Shown: piece by piece, positions 12,488 to 21,479 of the stretch | How the letters are laid out: each line of letters begins with the position of its first letter | Position numbering within the stretch: position 1 is the stretch's first letter | Assembly (NCBI GenBank): GCA_036583965.1 | Contig: JAZBQD010000021.1 | Coordinates: 18,421,766 to 18,485,765, forward strand | Source: Prunella strophiata | Taxonomy: Eukaryota; Chordata; Aves; Passeriformes; Prunellidae | DNA: 64,000 nucleotides | Direction of reading: 5' to 3' | Notes under the pieces: model-generated | The model's input: the letters and a program-made list of their open reading frames with translations, nothing else | Databases searched by the model: none | What the model was told of the DNA's origin: nothing | Position numbers and translations under genes: made by a program

Positions 12488-14739
12488 CACTTTTCTGTTC
12501 TGGAAAGCACAGAATTATCTGAAATGGACCCTTCTGTGGCAGGCTGGGGCTAACACCATCTAACACGGCAGGGGCTCCTCAGGGGCGTTGGGGATCCCAA
12601 ATTGGGACGGCAATAAAGCACTTATTGGCCCATTCGTTCCTTTTCAGCACCTTTGCCAACACCAAACGCGGGAGAGGACCAGCAAGGGAGAGGCTTTTAT
12701 GGGAGCACAGAAGGGAGCTGTCAGGGACCCTTGGGAATGCCATTTTGGGCAAGAAAACCCTCTCGTAGTTCAATTTTACTGATCCATCTCCCGGCTGGGA
12801 GTTTTAAATAAACACGGGGAGATAGCAGATGGGACCCCATGGGGGGCAAATGTGGGAAGAGGGGAGCAGCCCCACACTGCCCTCACCTCCTTTGGCATCT
12901 CCATTCCCAGAGCTCCCAGGGGACACCTTGGGTGGTTTGACCTGAAATATTTCACGTGCAGAACTCCAAATCTCAGTGCCACGGGTAGGAGGATGCCCAG
13001 GTGCTGAAATTCTGCCTTCCTCTGCTGAGGAAGCTGAGGAGATTCCTGCCACTAAATGAGAGAGATTGTAGCAGGGCAGGCTGCAAACACCCGACAGCAA
13101 CTGGCCAAAAACAACCACAATGGAATATTGTTGTTTTATTGAGGTATTTAATCTCTTTCTCGCTTAATTCAGTAGCAATATTCCCCCCCACCCTGTTTTC
13201 TGGGGCTCTGGATTTTGGTTTCATCGTGGGGATAGGGGGACAGGGAGGTGATATCCACAGCTTTATCCTCAGAGCTGACAGCTACTGAGAAAAACCTGCT
13301 TGTAATGTGGCTCCATTACACTGGGATTAAGTTTAGGTGTGTAAGATTCCTGCTCCTGCCTAAGCCCTGAATTCTGTGTGTGCCATGGAAAGTCATGGCT
13401 TGGGAATAATTCACTCTGCTGCTGCTGCTGCCATCAGAATTGTCATATTTTATGGGCAGATCCAGAAGTGCACCCTCCTGTAAATGTTCAGTTTCAATGG
13501 AGAGAGAAAAGGCTCAGATTGCAGCAGCCCCCGTTTGAAAATGCAGTTTGGGAGACTGATTATTTTCCTTCCTCCCGCACCAAAGCATACCAAAACTCCC
13601 ACTTTTTTCTCCAGCCCCCCCACTCCAAAGGCCAGGCCCCAGACAGGGCTGGGAGCTTTGCTTATGTTAAATAAAAACAAAACACAGAGAGCTGCTCAGA
13701 AAGGGTCAAAAACAAGTGAAAGCCTTCCTTTTGAAAGCAGGGTGAAAATTTCTATCGATTTCAGCAAGAACCAGAGATTTACTGCAAACCAGCAGGTAAT
13801 CTTGGTCTGAATCTTGGTCTAAACACACCAGGCTGGGATGAAAATAAAGCTGTGTTTTAATCCTGCACTCTGCCACCGAAGTTGCACCTTGAATAATCTT
13901 CTTTTTTTTTCTTCCCTAGTGCCTCACTTTCCTCACCTATAAAAATGAAAACAAGTGTTGCTGGTTTTCATATTAGACTTCAAAATTAGAAAATAATTAG
14001 GTTAAATAGCAGAATATATTTCTAGTTACCTCCTGGATTTGTTTTTTTTCTGCTGTTATTACTTTTGTTAAAATCTGGTATTTGTGGTCTCTGCTCCCCT
14101 GCAGTCCACACAAGCATCCTTAAGCTGATAAAACTCTACTGAGGAGAAAAAGGAGGATCCAGGATCAGGATTTAAATCTTGTCAATCCTACTTAACCCAT
14201 GCAATTATCCAGCCCCACACATGGATTAGACCAGCAGTGCCAGTTCTGAGGGGTTCTCCCAGCCCTTCCTTGCTGGGACCATCTCCAGGGCCTGATCCAA
14301 GGGGGACTTGCTGCTGACTTTAATTTGAATTTAGCTGCACCACACAGCCCTGACTCAGCATGCTCCAGCCCCAGTTGGAAGGATTGGCTCTTAATTTGCT
14401 TTTTTTTTTTTTTTTTAATATAAGTATAAACTTGCTTTTACGGACAGCCTGTGTACATGGTCAAAAGATAAACTTCACTGAGGAGAAATGACAGAAAAGG
14501 CACCCAGGTGTATTAAAAATGTATGCTAAAAACATCAGTCACTCCACCCGGATTATCTTTTATTTGTTTTATAGGCAAACAGCAAGATTTTAAGGATTTT
14601 AATCCACAGAATTACAACCCACCAAACAAAACAAGGAAATGGTTTCTCCTGGCACATCAAATCGGGATTAAATCCTCCCTTTCCAAAAGGGACTAAATAA
14701 ATATTTCCCTCTGGGAGCTGACACCCTCAGCCTCTTCAT

Positions 14740-14950
14740 ACGCTAAGGAGGTGAGTGTGGGTTCAATGGCTGTGTAGATAAGCCCTTATCTAAAGGATAC
14801 AACTTCACTTTACAGCCTGCACACTTATTTACCAACTGCTAACGCCACCGCCTTGGTGGCACTCGTGCCTCGGTGACAACAGCCCCGTTTATCCGGGCCA
14901 GGTAACCCGATTTTACATTCATGCCCCAAACCACCCCGAACAGGAGTTTA
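14740..14950. promoter_or_regulatory. Candidate regulatory element with GATA inverted repeat
   Basis: The segment holds the inverted repeat AGATAAG-CC-CTTATCT at 14,776-14,791, made of two convergent consensus GATA-factor sites. Further TTATC/GATA-like cores and several CpGs follow within 150 bp. Such paired sites are known to bind GATA zinc-finger proteins. That this one is functional is inference only. No transcription start or coding sequence is visible nearby. Confidence 0.3.
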
Positions 14951-14984
14951 TGGGAAAAAAAAAAATACTATTTACAGTCTCAAG

Positions 14985-15289
14985 CTACGTCAGGGAAGGT
15001 GTAGGTTGGATATTAGGAAAAAAAAAAAATCACAGAAAGAATAATAAAGAACTGGAATGCTCTTCCCAGAGAGGTGGTGGAATCACCATCTCTGGATGTG
15101 TTTAAAAAAAGGCTGGACATGGCACTTGGTGCTATAGTCTGGATTCTGAGTTGAGGTGTTAGGACATGGGTTGGACTCGATGATCTTAGAGGTCTCTTCC
15201 AACCTCATGATTCTGTGATTCTGTGATTGTGTGATTGTGTGATTCTGTGATTCTGTGATTCTGTGATTCTGTGATTCTGTGATTCTGTG
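14985..15289 (+). mobile_element. CR1 LINE 3' fragment with expanded octamer tail
   Basis: The plus strand shows the CR1 3' region in order: 'GTTGGATATTAGGAAAAA', 'GAGGTGGTGGAATCACCATC', 'GGGTTGGACTCGATGATC' and 'GGTCTCTTCCAACCTCATG'. It ends in a tandem array of ten terminal octamers (15,210-15,289): two ATTCTGTG, two ATTGTGTG, then six ATTCTGTG. From memory, CR1 copies usually end in only a few such octamers, so the tail appears expanded. The copy is 5'-truncated and non-coding. An A59 run follows 11 bases later. Confidence 0.93.
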
Positions 15290-15300
15290 ACCTGCTAAGG

Positions 15301-15359
<59 letters not shown>
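15301..15359 (+). repeat. Poly(A) run, A59
   Basis: This is an uninterrupted run of 59 A residues, the longest homopolymer in the window. It begins just downstream of a CR1 copy. CR1 elements normally end in octamer repeats and not poly(A), so the run is not the expected tail of that element. It may be an independent A-tract expansion, a second insertion, or a sequencing/assembly length artefact. Confidence 0.9.
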
Positions 15360-15361
<2 letters not shown>

Positions 15362-16620
15362 TGTTTTGCTCACGCCAGGCGCTGCTTTAAGCGAGCAAAG
15401 TTTGCCCCGGGCGTTAAAAGCACCGCGCGGCTTCAGCTGAATTTCAGCCGCGTTTGGGAGTTTGTTTGGATTGCTGGGTCAAAGCTATCACGAAGCTGAT
15501 TTTTATTTTTTTTTTTGGGGGGTTTTTTTTGTTCTTTCACAGAGAAGAAAAGGAGGGAAAAGCCTCCGCAGCCGTGTCGGAGGAGGGATGCTGCCCGCGC
15601 AGGGTGGGCAGCGGCGCCGGGACCTCCTCCCAGGTGATGCTTAAGGCACAGAAAAACCTCCTCATGCCGGCGCACAATGGCCACATTGTAAACGCGTCCC
15701 TTCCCATCATGTAGGACTTTGGGATCGTTAGTTTTGGCTGGAAATAAAATATATGTTACAAGCAAAGCGCTCTGCTAGCGGGCAGCAAACGCGCGCTGCC
15801 GCTGTAATGTTTCTCATTATATTTCCCCTTTGTTCCTAAAAAATGACTGAGTTATTGCATAATGCATGGAATCAAGGAAGAGGGAAAATACAGCATGAGG
15901 ATGGAAACGAAGGCAGCCTGTCAGTTTTAAGCGCCAATGAATGCTCGGTTTCTTTTAGAAAGAAATCCCGCTACAGGACTAATCGTCTGAAAAAAAAAAA
16001 AAATCCAATTTTGACAAGTAAATAGTTTGTTTCCTCCCCATTTCAAACAGCCTTGAGAAATCTCCAACACCTAGTCAGAGGATTTATTTAGGCTTTCTCG
16101 ATTCTTGAGTTTTCCCCCGAATTTTGCGTGCGTGCGTTTTATTAGGTTAATAAAACTCGATTTCCAAGCTTTTGGACGCCTCGGGGGTACAATGAGCTCG
16201 GATGTCAAATGCATCAAGCAGCTAATGAAGGGATTTCAGAGGTCTCCAAAGTGTCCATAGCAGCAATTTGTAGCGTCTCATAAAGGTGAAGCCCATTCTG
16301 GCTCCAGCGTGTTTTGTCTGACACTTTTCCGGGCGCTCTAACTCCGATTTGCTGGTTTATTCCGAATTTATGCCCTTTTCAAACGCCCCGGTGTCGCTGT
16401 CACAGGGACTGTGGGCAAAGCAAATCAAACCAGCATCCCCAGGCAAGCTCCTGCCAGTGGTACTGGGAAAGGGCAAGCGGGGGAAAAATCCCAAATTTAT
16501 CGTGCTTTACAGGGATTTACCAAAAGGGATCCAGGGGTGAAAACGATACAGGGGAAAATCCTTATCCAAGGAAATATTTTATTGTGTAAAGGTCTTGTTG
16601 GGAGTGGGGTGGGGGAAGCT
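15360..16620. other. CpG-containing non-coding segment, candidate regulatory DNA
   Basis: No gene is supported. CpG dinucleotides are clearly more frequent here than in flanking DNA, for example at 15,375-15,440, 15,560-15,700, 15,765-15,800 and 16,320-16,400. An inverted repeat at 16,136-16,156 pairs GTTTTATTA with TAATAAAAC across a GGT spacer; these are HOX/CDX-like AT-rich cores. A 110-codon minus-strand frame (15,433-15,765) has no recognisable domain. The mix of CpG and AT-rich homeodomain cores resembles developmental regulatory DNA, which is inference. Confidence 0.4.
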
Positions 16621-16621
16621 G

Positions 16622-17073
16622 AGACGATTTTTCTTCTTTTTTTTGGTTTTTTTTTTCTTTACCTATTTTCTTTTGATTTTTTTAATGGAAAAAATCTCTT
16701 CTCTTCTCTTCTCTTCTCTTCTCTTCTCTTTCTCTCTTCTCTATATTCGGTCTCTTCTCCGTGCTCTTATCTTTCTTCTCTTCTTTCTCTTCTCTTCTCT
16801 TCTCTCCTCTCCTCTCCTTGTGTTCTTTTCGAATATATTTCCTTTCCTTTCTTTTTGTTTTAATTTCCCTAAGTTCCCTTTTATCCCCTCTCCATTTAAA
16901 AAAAAAAATTCTTTCTTTCTTCTCTTATCGTCTTTGTTCTTTCTTTTTTCTTTTTCTTTTCTTCTTCTTTCTTTTTTCTTTCTTTTTCTTCTTTCTTCTT
17001 TCTTTCTTTCTTTCTTCTTTTCTTTTTTCTTTCTTTCTTGTCTTTCTTTTCTTTTTTTTTTTTAATTCCTGGT
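16622..17073 (+). repeat. Polypyrimidine (T/C) low-complexity tract
   Basis: About 450 bp of almost pure T and C lie on the plus strand. The tract contains a CTCTT pentamer array at 16,694-16,735, TCTTC and TTTC/TTTTC repeats at 16,900-17,070, and only short interruptions. The long Leu/Phe/Ser-rich open frames here (150-158 codons) are artefacts of the lack of stop codons in C/T-only sequence. Mirror-symmetric polypyrimidine tracts can adopt triplex structures in vitro. Nothing here shows a role. Confidence 0.9.
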
Positions 17074-17089
17074 TGTTCTTGGGGGTTAG

Positions 17090-17130
17090 GATTTTGTGTG
17101 TGTGTGTGTTTTTGTTGTTGTTGTTGTTCT
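17090..17130. repeat. Short GT and GTT microsatellites
   Basis: A GT-dinucleotide run of about seven copies is followed by about five GTT copies. They sit at the right edge of the polypyrimidine tract and are simple sequence only. Confidence 0.85.
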
Positions 17131-17159
17131 TTGGGGTTTTTTTTCCACGATTGTTGGTA

Positions 17160-17670
17160 CTCCAGCTCCTTTTCTCCAGCCCCATGCCCTCTCTGGGGCT
17201 GCGCTGGGGGCGCAGGCGGTGGCAGCGATGGATTTGATGGATGGAGGGCGGAGCGGTGGCTCCGCGGGCTCTTCTGGGCTCTCCCCCGGCCGGGCCACTC
17301 AGTTCTGCCTCCCCTCTTTCATCCCTGATTTGCTGCTCGTTCCCCCTCCCCAATTTTGGCAGAAGAACAAAGCCAAGCATCTCCCCTCTCCCAATCCCAA
17401 TCCCGGCCCATCCCGGAGCTCTCCTTCCCTCGGGATTTGTGCGTTTATGGAATTCCTGTGTAAATCACCTTGCCGCTGCCAGTTTTCCTCCTCCTTTCTG
17501 ATGTCCAGAGTTTCCCAAATGACCGATCTGCGCTCCCGCTCGCAGGTTCCGGGCAGGCTCTCCCCGTCCCGGGCTGCGGGAGCTGGGAAGGGCGCTCCTG
17601 TCGCTGGCTGCTGCAAAACCACGCTGGCAGCTCGCTCTGACATTGGTTCCAGCTCTTCTCGGCCGCCAAA
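17160..17670. promoter_or_regulatory. CpG-island-like segment 1
   Basis: This GC-rich segment has roughly 28 CpGs in 500 bp by eye, concentrated at 17,200-17,300 and 17,520-17,640. A 192-codon plus-strand frame (17,096-17,674) and several shorter frames cross it. None is recognisable, and the plus-strand frame begins in GT simple sequence. CpG islands in vertebrates mark promoters or unmethylated regulatory DNA. I cannot locate a start site. Confidence 0.45.
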
Positions 17671-17785
17671 TTAAAGATATCACCATGATAGTAATAATAA
17701 TAAAATATATAATTTAAAAATAGGGGGATTTTTGAAGCTGCTGCTTCTGCTGGGAGAACACTCAGAGTCTGTAACGCCCAGGCAC

Positions 17786-18170
17786 GGGAGAGATGGGGAT
17801 GGAGAGGGGAGACACCAGAACCCCGGCAGGGAGAGATGGGGATAGGGGGGAATGGGGGGGACACCAGGACTTCGGAAAAGGAGAGATGGGGATGGAGAGG
17901 GAGTGGGGAGACCCCGAGAACCCCGGGCAGGGGACAGATGGTGATGGAGGGGGACTGGGGAGACTCCCAGAGCCCCGGACAGGGGAGAGATGGGGATGGA
18001 GAGAGACTGGGGAGACTCCCAGAGCCTTGGACAGGGAGAGATGGGGATGGAGAGGGAGCGAAGGAGCACCCAAAGCATCGGTGACTCGCAAGAGGGGAGA
18101 GATGATGATGATGGAGAGGAACTGGGGCAGACTCAGAGCGCAGGGCAGGGCTGGTGATGGAGAGGGACCG
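17786..18170. repeat. Purine-rich minisatellite, units about 50 bp
   Basis: At least seven imperfect units are recognised by the recurring GAGAGATGGGGATGGAGA-type core. Unit starts lie at 17,788, 17,831, 17,881, 17,933, 17,985, 18,036 and 18,097, giving spacings of 43, 50, 52, 52, 51 and 61 bp. A degenerate eighth copy lies near 18,150. Between cores, units share ACTGGGGAGACTCCCAGAGC-like sequence. The plus strand is G-rich with several runs of five or more G. The open frames on both strands (Gly/Arg/Glu-rich one way, Pro/Ser-rich the other) follow from repetition. Confidence 0.88.
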
Positions 18171-18279
18171 CGCTGGGGGGCTGCTGTCACCCCTAAAACT
18201 GAAGGGCTCTTATGGAGCGCACAGATCAGCGGCAGCGAGAGCTCTCGCTGTGAGCTCACAACAGCAATGTTAATCTTCT

Positions 18280-18780
18280 CTGCGGTGTTTACCGAGCCAG
18301 CTCATCCGTGGGGCGGGTGGAAGGCGGCCAGCTCGCCCGAGAACGCTCTTGATTAAAAAATACGGACTCGTGTTGCTTTTAGCAGTGACCCCGGAGCGCG
18401 TCCCGCATTTCTGGGGGAGGGCGGCTCCCCTCGCCCGCGGATCCCCCGCTCCCAGCCCCGCACCCGCGGGAGATGGGAGCTCCCCGGCCGCCTTCAGCAG
18501 CACCTGGGGGTGTCCCCGCCTGGCAGAAAATCCCTTGCGTGGTTTAGGGGGTGATTTTCACCCGAAGAGGAGCTTGAAGAAGCCGCTCAGCCCTCCCTGC
18601 CCGCGGAGCGCAGGGCAGGACGGGGCAGCTCCGCTCCGCACAGCTCCGCGGAACTTCCGAGGATGCGCTTATTTGTTTGTTTTACCTAAGGAAGACACGG
18701 AGGGGACGTGAGCGTCTCGCTCCGTAGCTGCAGGCAGAGACCGAAATTCCGGGGTGAGGGAGGAACGGGTGAATGGTAGA
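18280..18780. promoter_or_regulatory. CpG-island-like segment 2 (strongest)
   Basis: By hand count about 38 CpGs fall in 18,361-18,780, the densest stretch in the window. It includes CCGCGG sites and GC-box-like sequence. No open frame across it resembles a known protein. A GGGGAC/GTGAGCG string near 18,708 could act as a splice donor. A promoter with a non-coding first exon is therefore possible but unproven. Strand is not assignable. Confidence 0.5.
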
Positions 18781-18940
18781 AAAATTAGGGGAAAAAATAT
18801 ATGTAAAAACCAAACTCCTCTCAAACCTCTAGCTGCTACCCTCATCCTTGTACAAACTGCTCTTGTAGCAGAAATACCAACACGGAACTCGCTCATTTCT
18901 CCATCCTGCTTGTCCCAGCCCGTGGGAAGGGAAGATAATT

Positions 18941-19200
18941 CCTGGGAAATAGATTTGCATCCCGCACGGACGCACAGGGGGCTCCTTTTGCGGAGAGAAG
19001 TGGGGATTTCTACCGCGGGTGGGGGACACAGGAGCCCGTCCCTGCCCCGCGTACCTGGCCGCAGAGAATGGGTGTCCGCGGGGTGAAAAAACATCAGGAA
19101 TGTGAGGGAATTGCGGGTGGGAGCCCTGGGAGCGGTGCGCAGCTCCCCGCGCTGCCTGCGCGCCCGCCCTCGCTCCCCCGCCGCCAAAGCGAATTTGTTG
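18941..19200. promoter_or_regulatory. CpG-island-like segment 3
   Basis: About 24 CpGs fall in roughly 240 bp, ending in a GC-rich block at 19,140-19,190. A 160-bp AT-richer gap separates it from segment 2. The 172- and 182-codon minus-strand frames that cross it have no recognisable domain. Confidence 0.45.
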
Positions 19201-19267
19201 CATTTCCTCCATTGATTGTTTAGTCAGAGGTTTTGCCAACTTCCTGATGGTTCGTTTTCTGATTCCG

Positions 19268-19301
<34 letters not shown>
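19268..19301 (+). repeat. Poly(A) run, A34, followed by GA repeat
   Basis: An uninterrupted A34 run is followed within 30 bases by a GA dinucleotide run (about 19,333-19,349). Both are simple sequence between two CpG-rich segments. Confidence 0.93.
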
Positions 19302-19303
<2 letters not shown>

Positions 19304-19349
19304 AGAACCGCATTTCCTTTTTGACTTAAGAGGGAGAGAGAGAGAGAGA

Positions 19350-19590
19350 AGCGGAGGCTGGGGGCTGGTGGACGCATCGAGCTGTATGTACTGGACTTTT
19401 TCTCTTCCCTCTCCCCGTCCCCAAACCCTCCTCCTCTTCCTCTTCCTCCCTGCGAGCCCGGGCTTTGCAGCGTCCCCTCCCGCAGCTCCTGCCTCGCAGA
19501 GCTCCGCCGCTCCAGGGACGGAGCCTGAGCAGGGAAGCGGCTCCTGCTCCGAGCTCTTGGGTTTGCTTCCTTCTCCTTAAATCGCTTTAA
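19350..19590. promoter_or_regulatory. CpG-island-like segment 4
   Basis: This GC-rich segment is downstream of the A34 and GA runs, with C/T-rich and CpG-containing sequence through 19,580. It is followed by a TTA repeat and a long pyrimidine stretch that leads into the exon-like block at 19,660. No recognisable coding sequence is present. Confidence 0.4.
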
Positions 19591-20410
19591 TTTTTATTAT
19601 TATTATTATTCTTTCTTTTCCCCGTCTTTTATTTCCCATTCCGTGCCCTATGCTTGCAGTTCTTGTGGCTACGACAAGGGATCCAACTGCAGGAAGAAAA
19701 GTAAACACGGAAATCTGTTCCACTCGCCTTTATTTGCTTCGGGTTTTCTGTTGTGGGGTTTGTCTGAACTTGGTTTACTATTATTTCAATTTTTTTTTTT
19801 TCTTTTTGAGAGCAGCAGAGTTGCCCTTTGCATTTTATTCCCAGCTCTGCTGTCTTTAATCCCTCTGCTTAAAGTGTAAAAACTGTACAAGAACCGTGCA
19901 GTTAAAAACCTGTAAATCTTAAATCTTTGTCTTCCTCATAGTTAGTTTTTATCCCTAATCTTGCCATACCAATCTATGCCTAAAATTGGTGGTGATGGGG
20001 ATAAAAGCTTGGCATAAGCAGAGCAAGATTTATAGAAAATTATTGTCTTTCCCCTGTCCAAGCCCCTTTTCTAAACTATTTTTGTGTTGGCCGATATTTA
20101 TCATTCAAATCAGCACAGATTCAGGTCTGGAGCTGCAGAAGTGCAGGGCCCTACCCCGAACCTCCCGAAATCAGCGGGAGCTTTGGACCCAGCCCTACAG
20201 AAATAAATCAGAGGGAAATCCTGGGTACGGTGTAAAGAAAATATATTCGGGTCAGAGAGAACGGGGCTTTGTTCAGCTGCGAGGGGGACAGGGCAGAGCC
20301 AAATCCCGACTACTCTCTTGATTCCAGGGGCGTTTCACTGGGAAATCTCCAGCCACCTTCCATGGGAAATCTCAAACCATCTTCAAATTAGGCCCTGCTT
20401 TGGGAGTCGG
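19591..20410. other. Non-coding sequence between CpG islands and minisatellite
   Basis: A short TTA repeat and a pyrimidine-rich stretch lead into a block at 19,660-19,700 that is bounded by AG on the left and GTAAAC on the right, like a 41-base exon. No frame of it matches a known protein. The rest is unremarkable sequence with a T run near 19,789. Open frames reach 111 codons without recognisable content. Confidence 0.45.
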
Positions 20411-20892
20411 TCCTAAAAGCTGGTCCTAATGTGGTTCAGCCCTATATTTCCATGTGTGCATAGGTAAAGTCAGTCCTAAAAGCTGGTCCTAACGTGGTTC
20501 AGCCCTATATGTGCATAGGTAAAGTCAGTCCTAAAAGCTGGTCCTAACGTGGTTCAACCCTATATTTCCATGTGTGCATAGGTAAAGTCAGTCCTAAAAG
20601 CTGGTCCTAACGTGGTTCAGCCCTATATGTGCATAGGTAAAGTCAGTCCTAAAAGCTGGTCCTAACGTGGTTCAGCCCCACATTTCCATGTGTGCATAGG
20701 TAAAGTCAGTCCTAAAAGCTGGTCCTAACGTGGTTCAGCCCTACATTTCCATGTGTGCATAGGTAAAGTCAGTCCCAAAAGCTGGTCCTAAAGTGGTTCA
20801 GCCCTACATTTCCATGTGTGCATAGGTAAAGTCAGTCCTAAAAGCTGGTCCTAACGTGGTTCAGCCCCACATTTCCATGTGTGCATAGGTAA
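20411..20892 (+). repeat. Minisatellite, eight units of 63 or 55 bp
   Basis: Eight highly similar direct repeats start at 20,411, 20,474, 20,529, 20,592, 20,647, 20,710, 20,773 and 20,836. Unit lengths are 63, 55, 63, 55, 63, 63, 63 and a final partial 57. Each begins with TCCTAAAAGCTGGTCCTAA, with single-base variants. Units 2 and 4 lack the same 8 bases (TTCCATGT), so units 1-2 and 3-4 form a duplicated 118-bp dimer. There are no unique spacers, so this is not a CRISPR-like array. The high similarity suggests recent expansion. Confidence 0.97.
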
Positions 20893-21440
20893 CCCGCGTG
20901 CCTGCAGTGCTGCCCAGCGGGTGTGGGAGCGTTCCCGGGGATGTGCACGCACGGAGGGAGCCTTGGATGTGCTGCAGAAATCAGACCTGACACGGAAAGG
21001 GCAGCTCGAGGCAAGCACGGATTTATCCTCGGTGTCTGTGGCCGCTCTCGGTGTCCCCACGTGTGAGCCGAGCCGCGGGGAAGATGCTCAAATGCCCCGA
21101 CCACGCCTCAGGGAGGGGGATTCGCGCATCCCGGGCTATTTTCCCATCCCTCTGCAGCGTTTTCCTCCTGACAGGAACGCGGGATTCCCGTGGACATCAC
21201 AAATCCGAGCCGTGCACCCCAAACAAACCCCAAACTCCCGCTCCGGGGACCGCCGGCCGCTCCTTTGAGCAGCCGGCACCCACCGAGGCAACCCCAATAT
21301 TTGCAGGAGCGGGATTTTTGTTATTCCACCATCGCAACCATCACTTTGGGGAGCTTTGTGGAGCTTTGTGAGGCTGGAAAAGCCCGGGCGGGACCGCTGG
21401 GGCTGCTGCGAGGTGCGGGCTCTCCATTAGGTGGCATTGG
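20893..21440. promoter_or_regulatory. CpG-island-like segment 5
   Basis: A CpG-rich segment starts directly after the minisatellite, with many CpGs through 21,270 and more to 21,420. Overlapping plus-strand frames of 106-129 codons occur but show no recognisable protein. Composition is like segments 1-4, so it extends the CpG-rich block to about 21.4 kb. Confidence 0.42.
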
Positions 21441-21479
21441 AAGTTTGATGCTGGGACAGGGAGAGCCGCCTCTGCCTCG

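Larger units (their letters stand above)
10597..14984. other. Non-coding sequence with several A/T runs
   Basis: No gene is supported. Simple-sequence features inside it are listed separately: T28 at 11,085, an AAAT array at 12,319 and T22 at 12,466. A five-copy CTG run lies at 13,416-13,430 and a T run at about 14,400-14,416. A GC-richer patch at 11,870-12,100 contains CCACTAGAGGG, a partial match to the CTCF core. The segment at 14,740-14,950 looks like a candidate regulatory element because of a GATA inverted repeat. Open frames reach 108 codons and are not recognisable. Confidence 0.55.

Noticed and set aside
15433..15765. 110-codon minus-strand frame with a Lys/Arg/His-rich segment
   Set aside because: It looked exon-like at first, but the downstream part is low-complexity (Phe/Lys runs), no family is recognised and no clear splice sites bound it.
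16411..17237. Overlapping 150-158-codon Leu/Phe/Ser-rich open frames
   Set aside because: They arise because C/T-only sequence has no stop codons in these frames. They are polypyrimidine artefacts, not membrane proteins.
17096..17674. 192-codon plus-strand frame across CpG segment 1
   Set aside because: It starts inside GT/GTT simple sequence and shows no recognisable domain. A GC-rich region lowers stop-codon frequency, so an open frame of this size is expected by chance.
20411..20892. CRISPR-like direct repeat array
   Set aside because: The repeats are contiguous 55-63-bp units with no unique spacers, in a vertebrate genome. It is a minisatellite.
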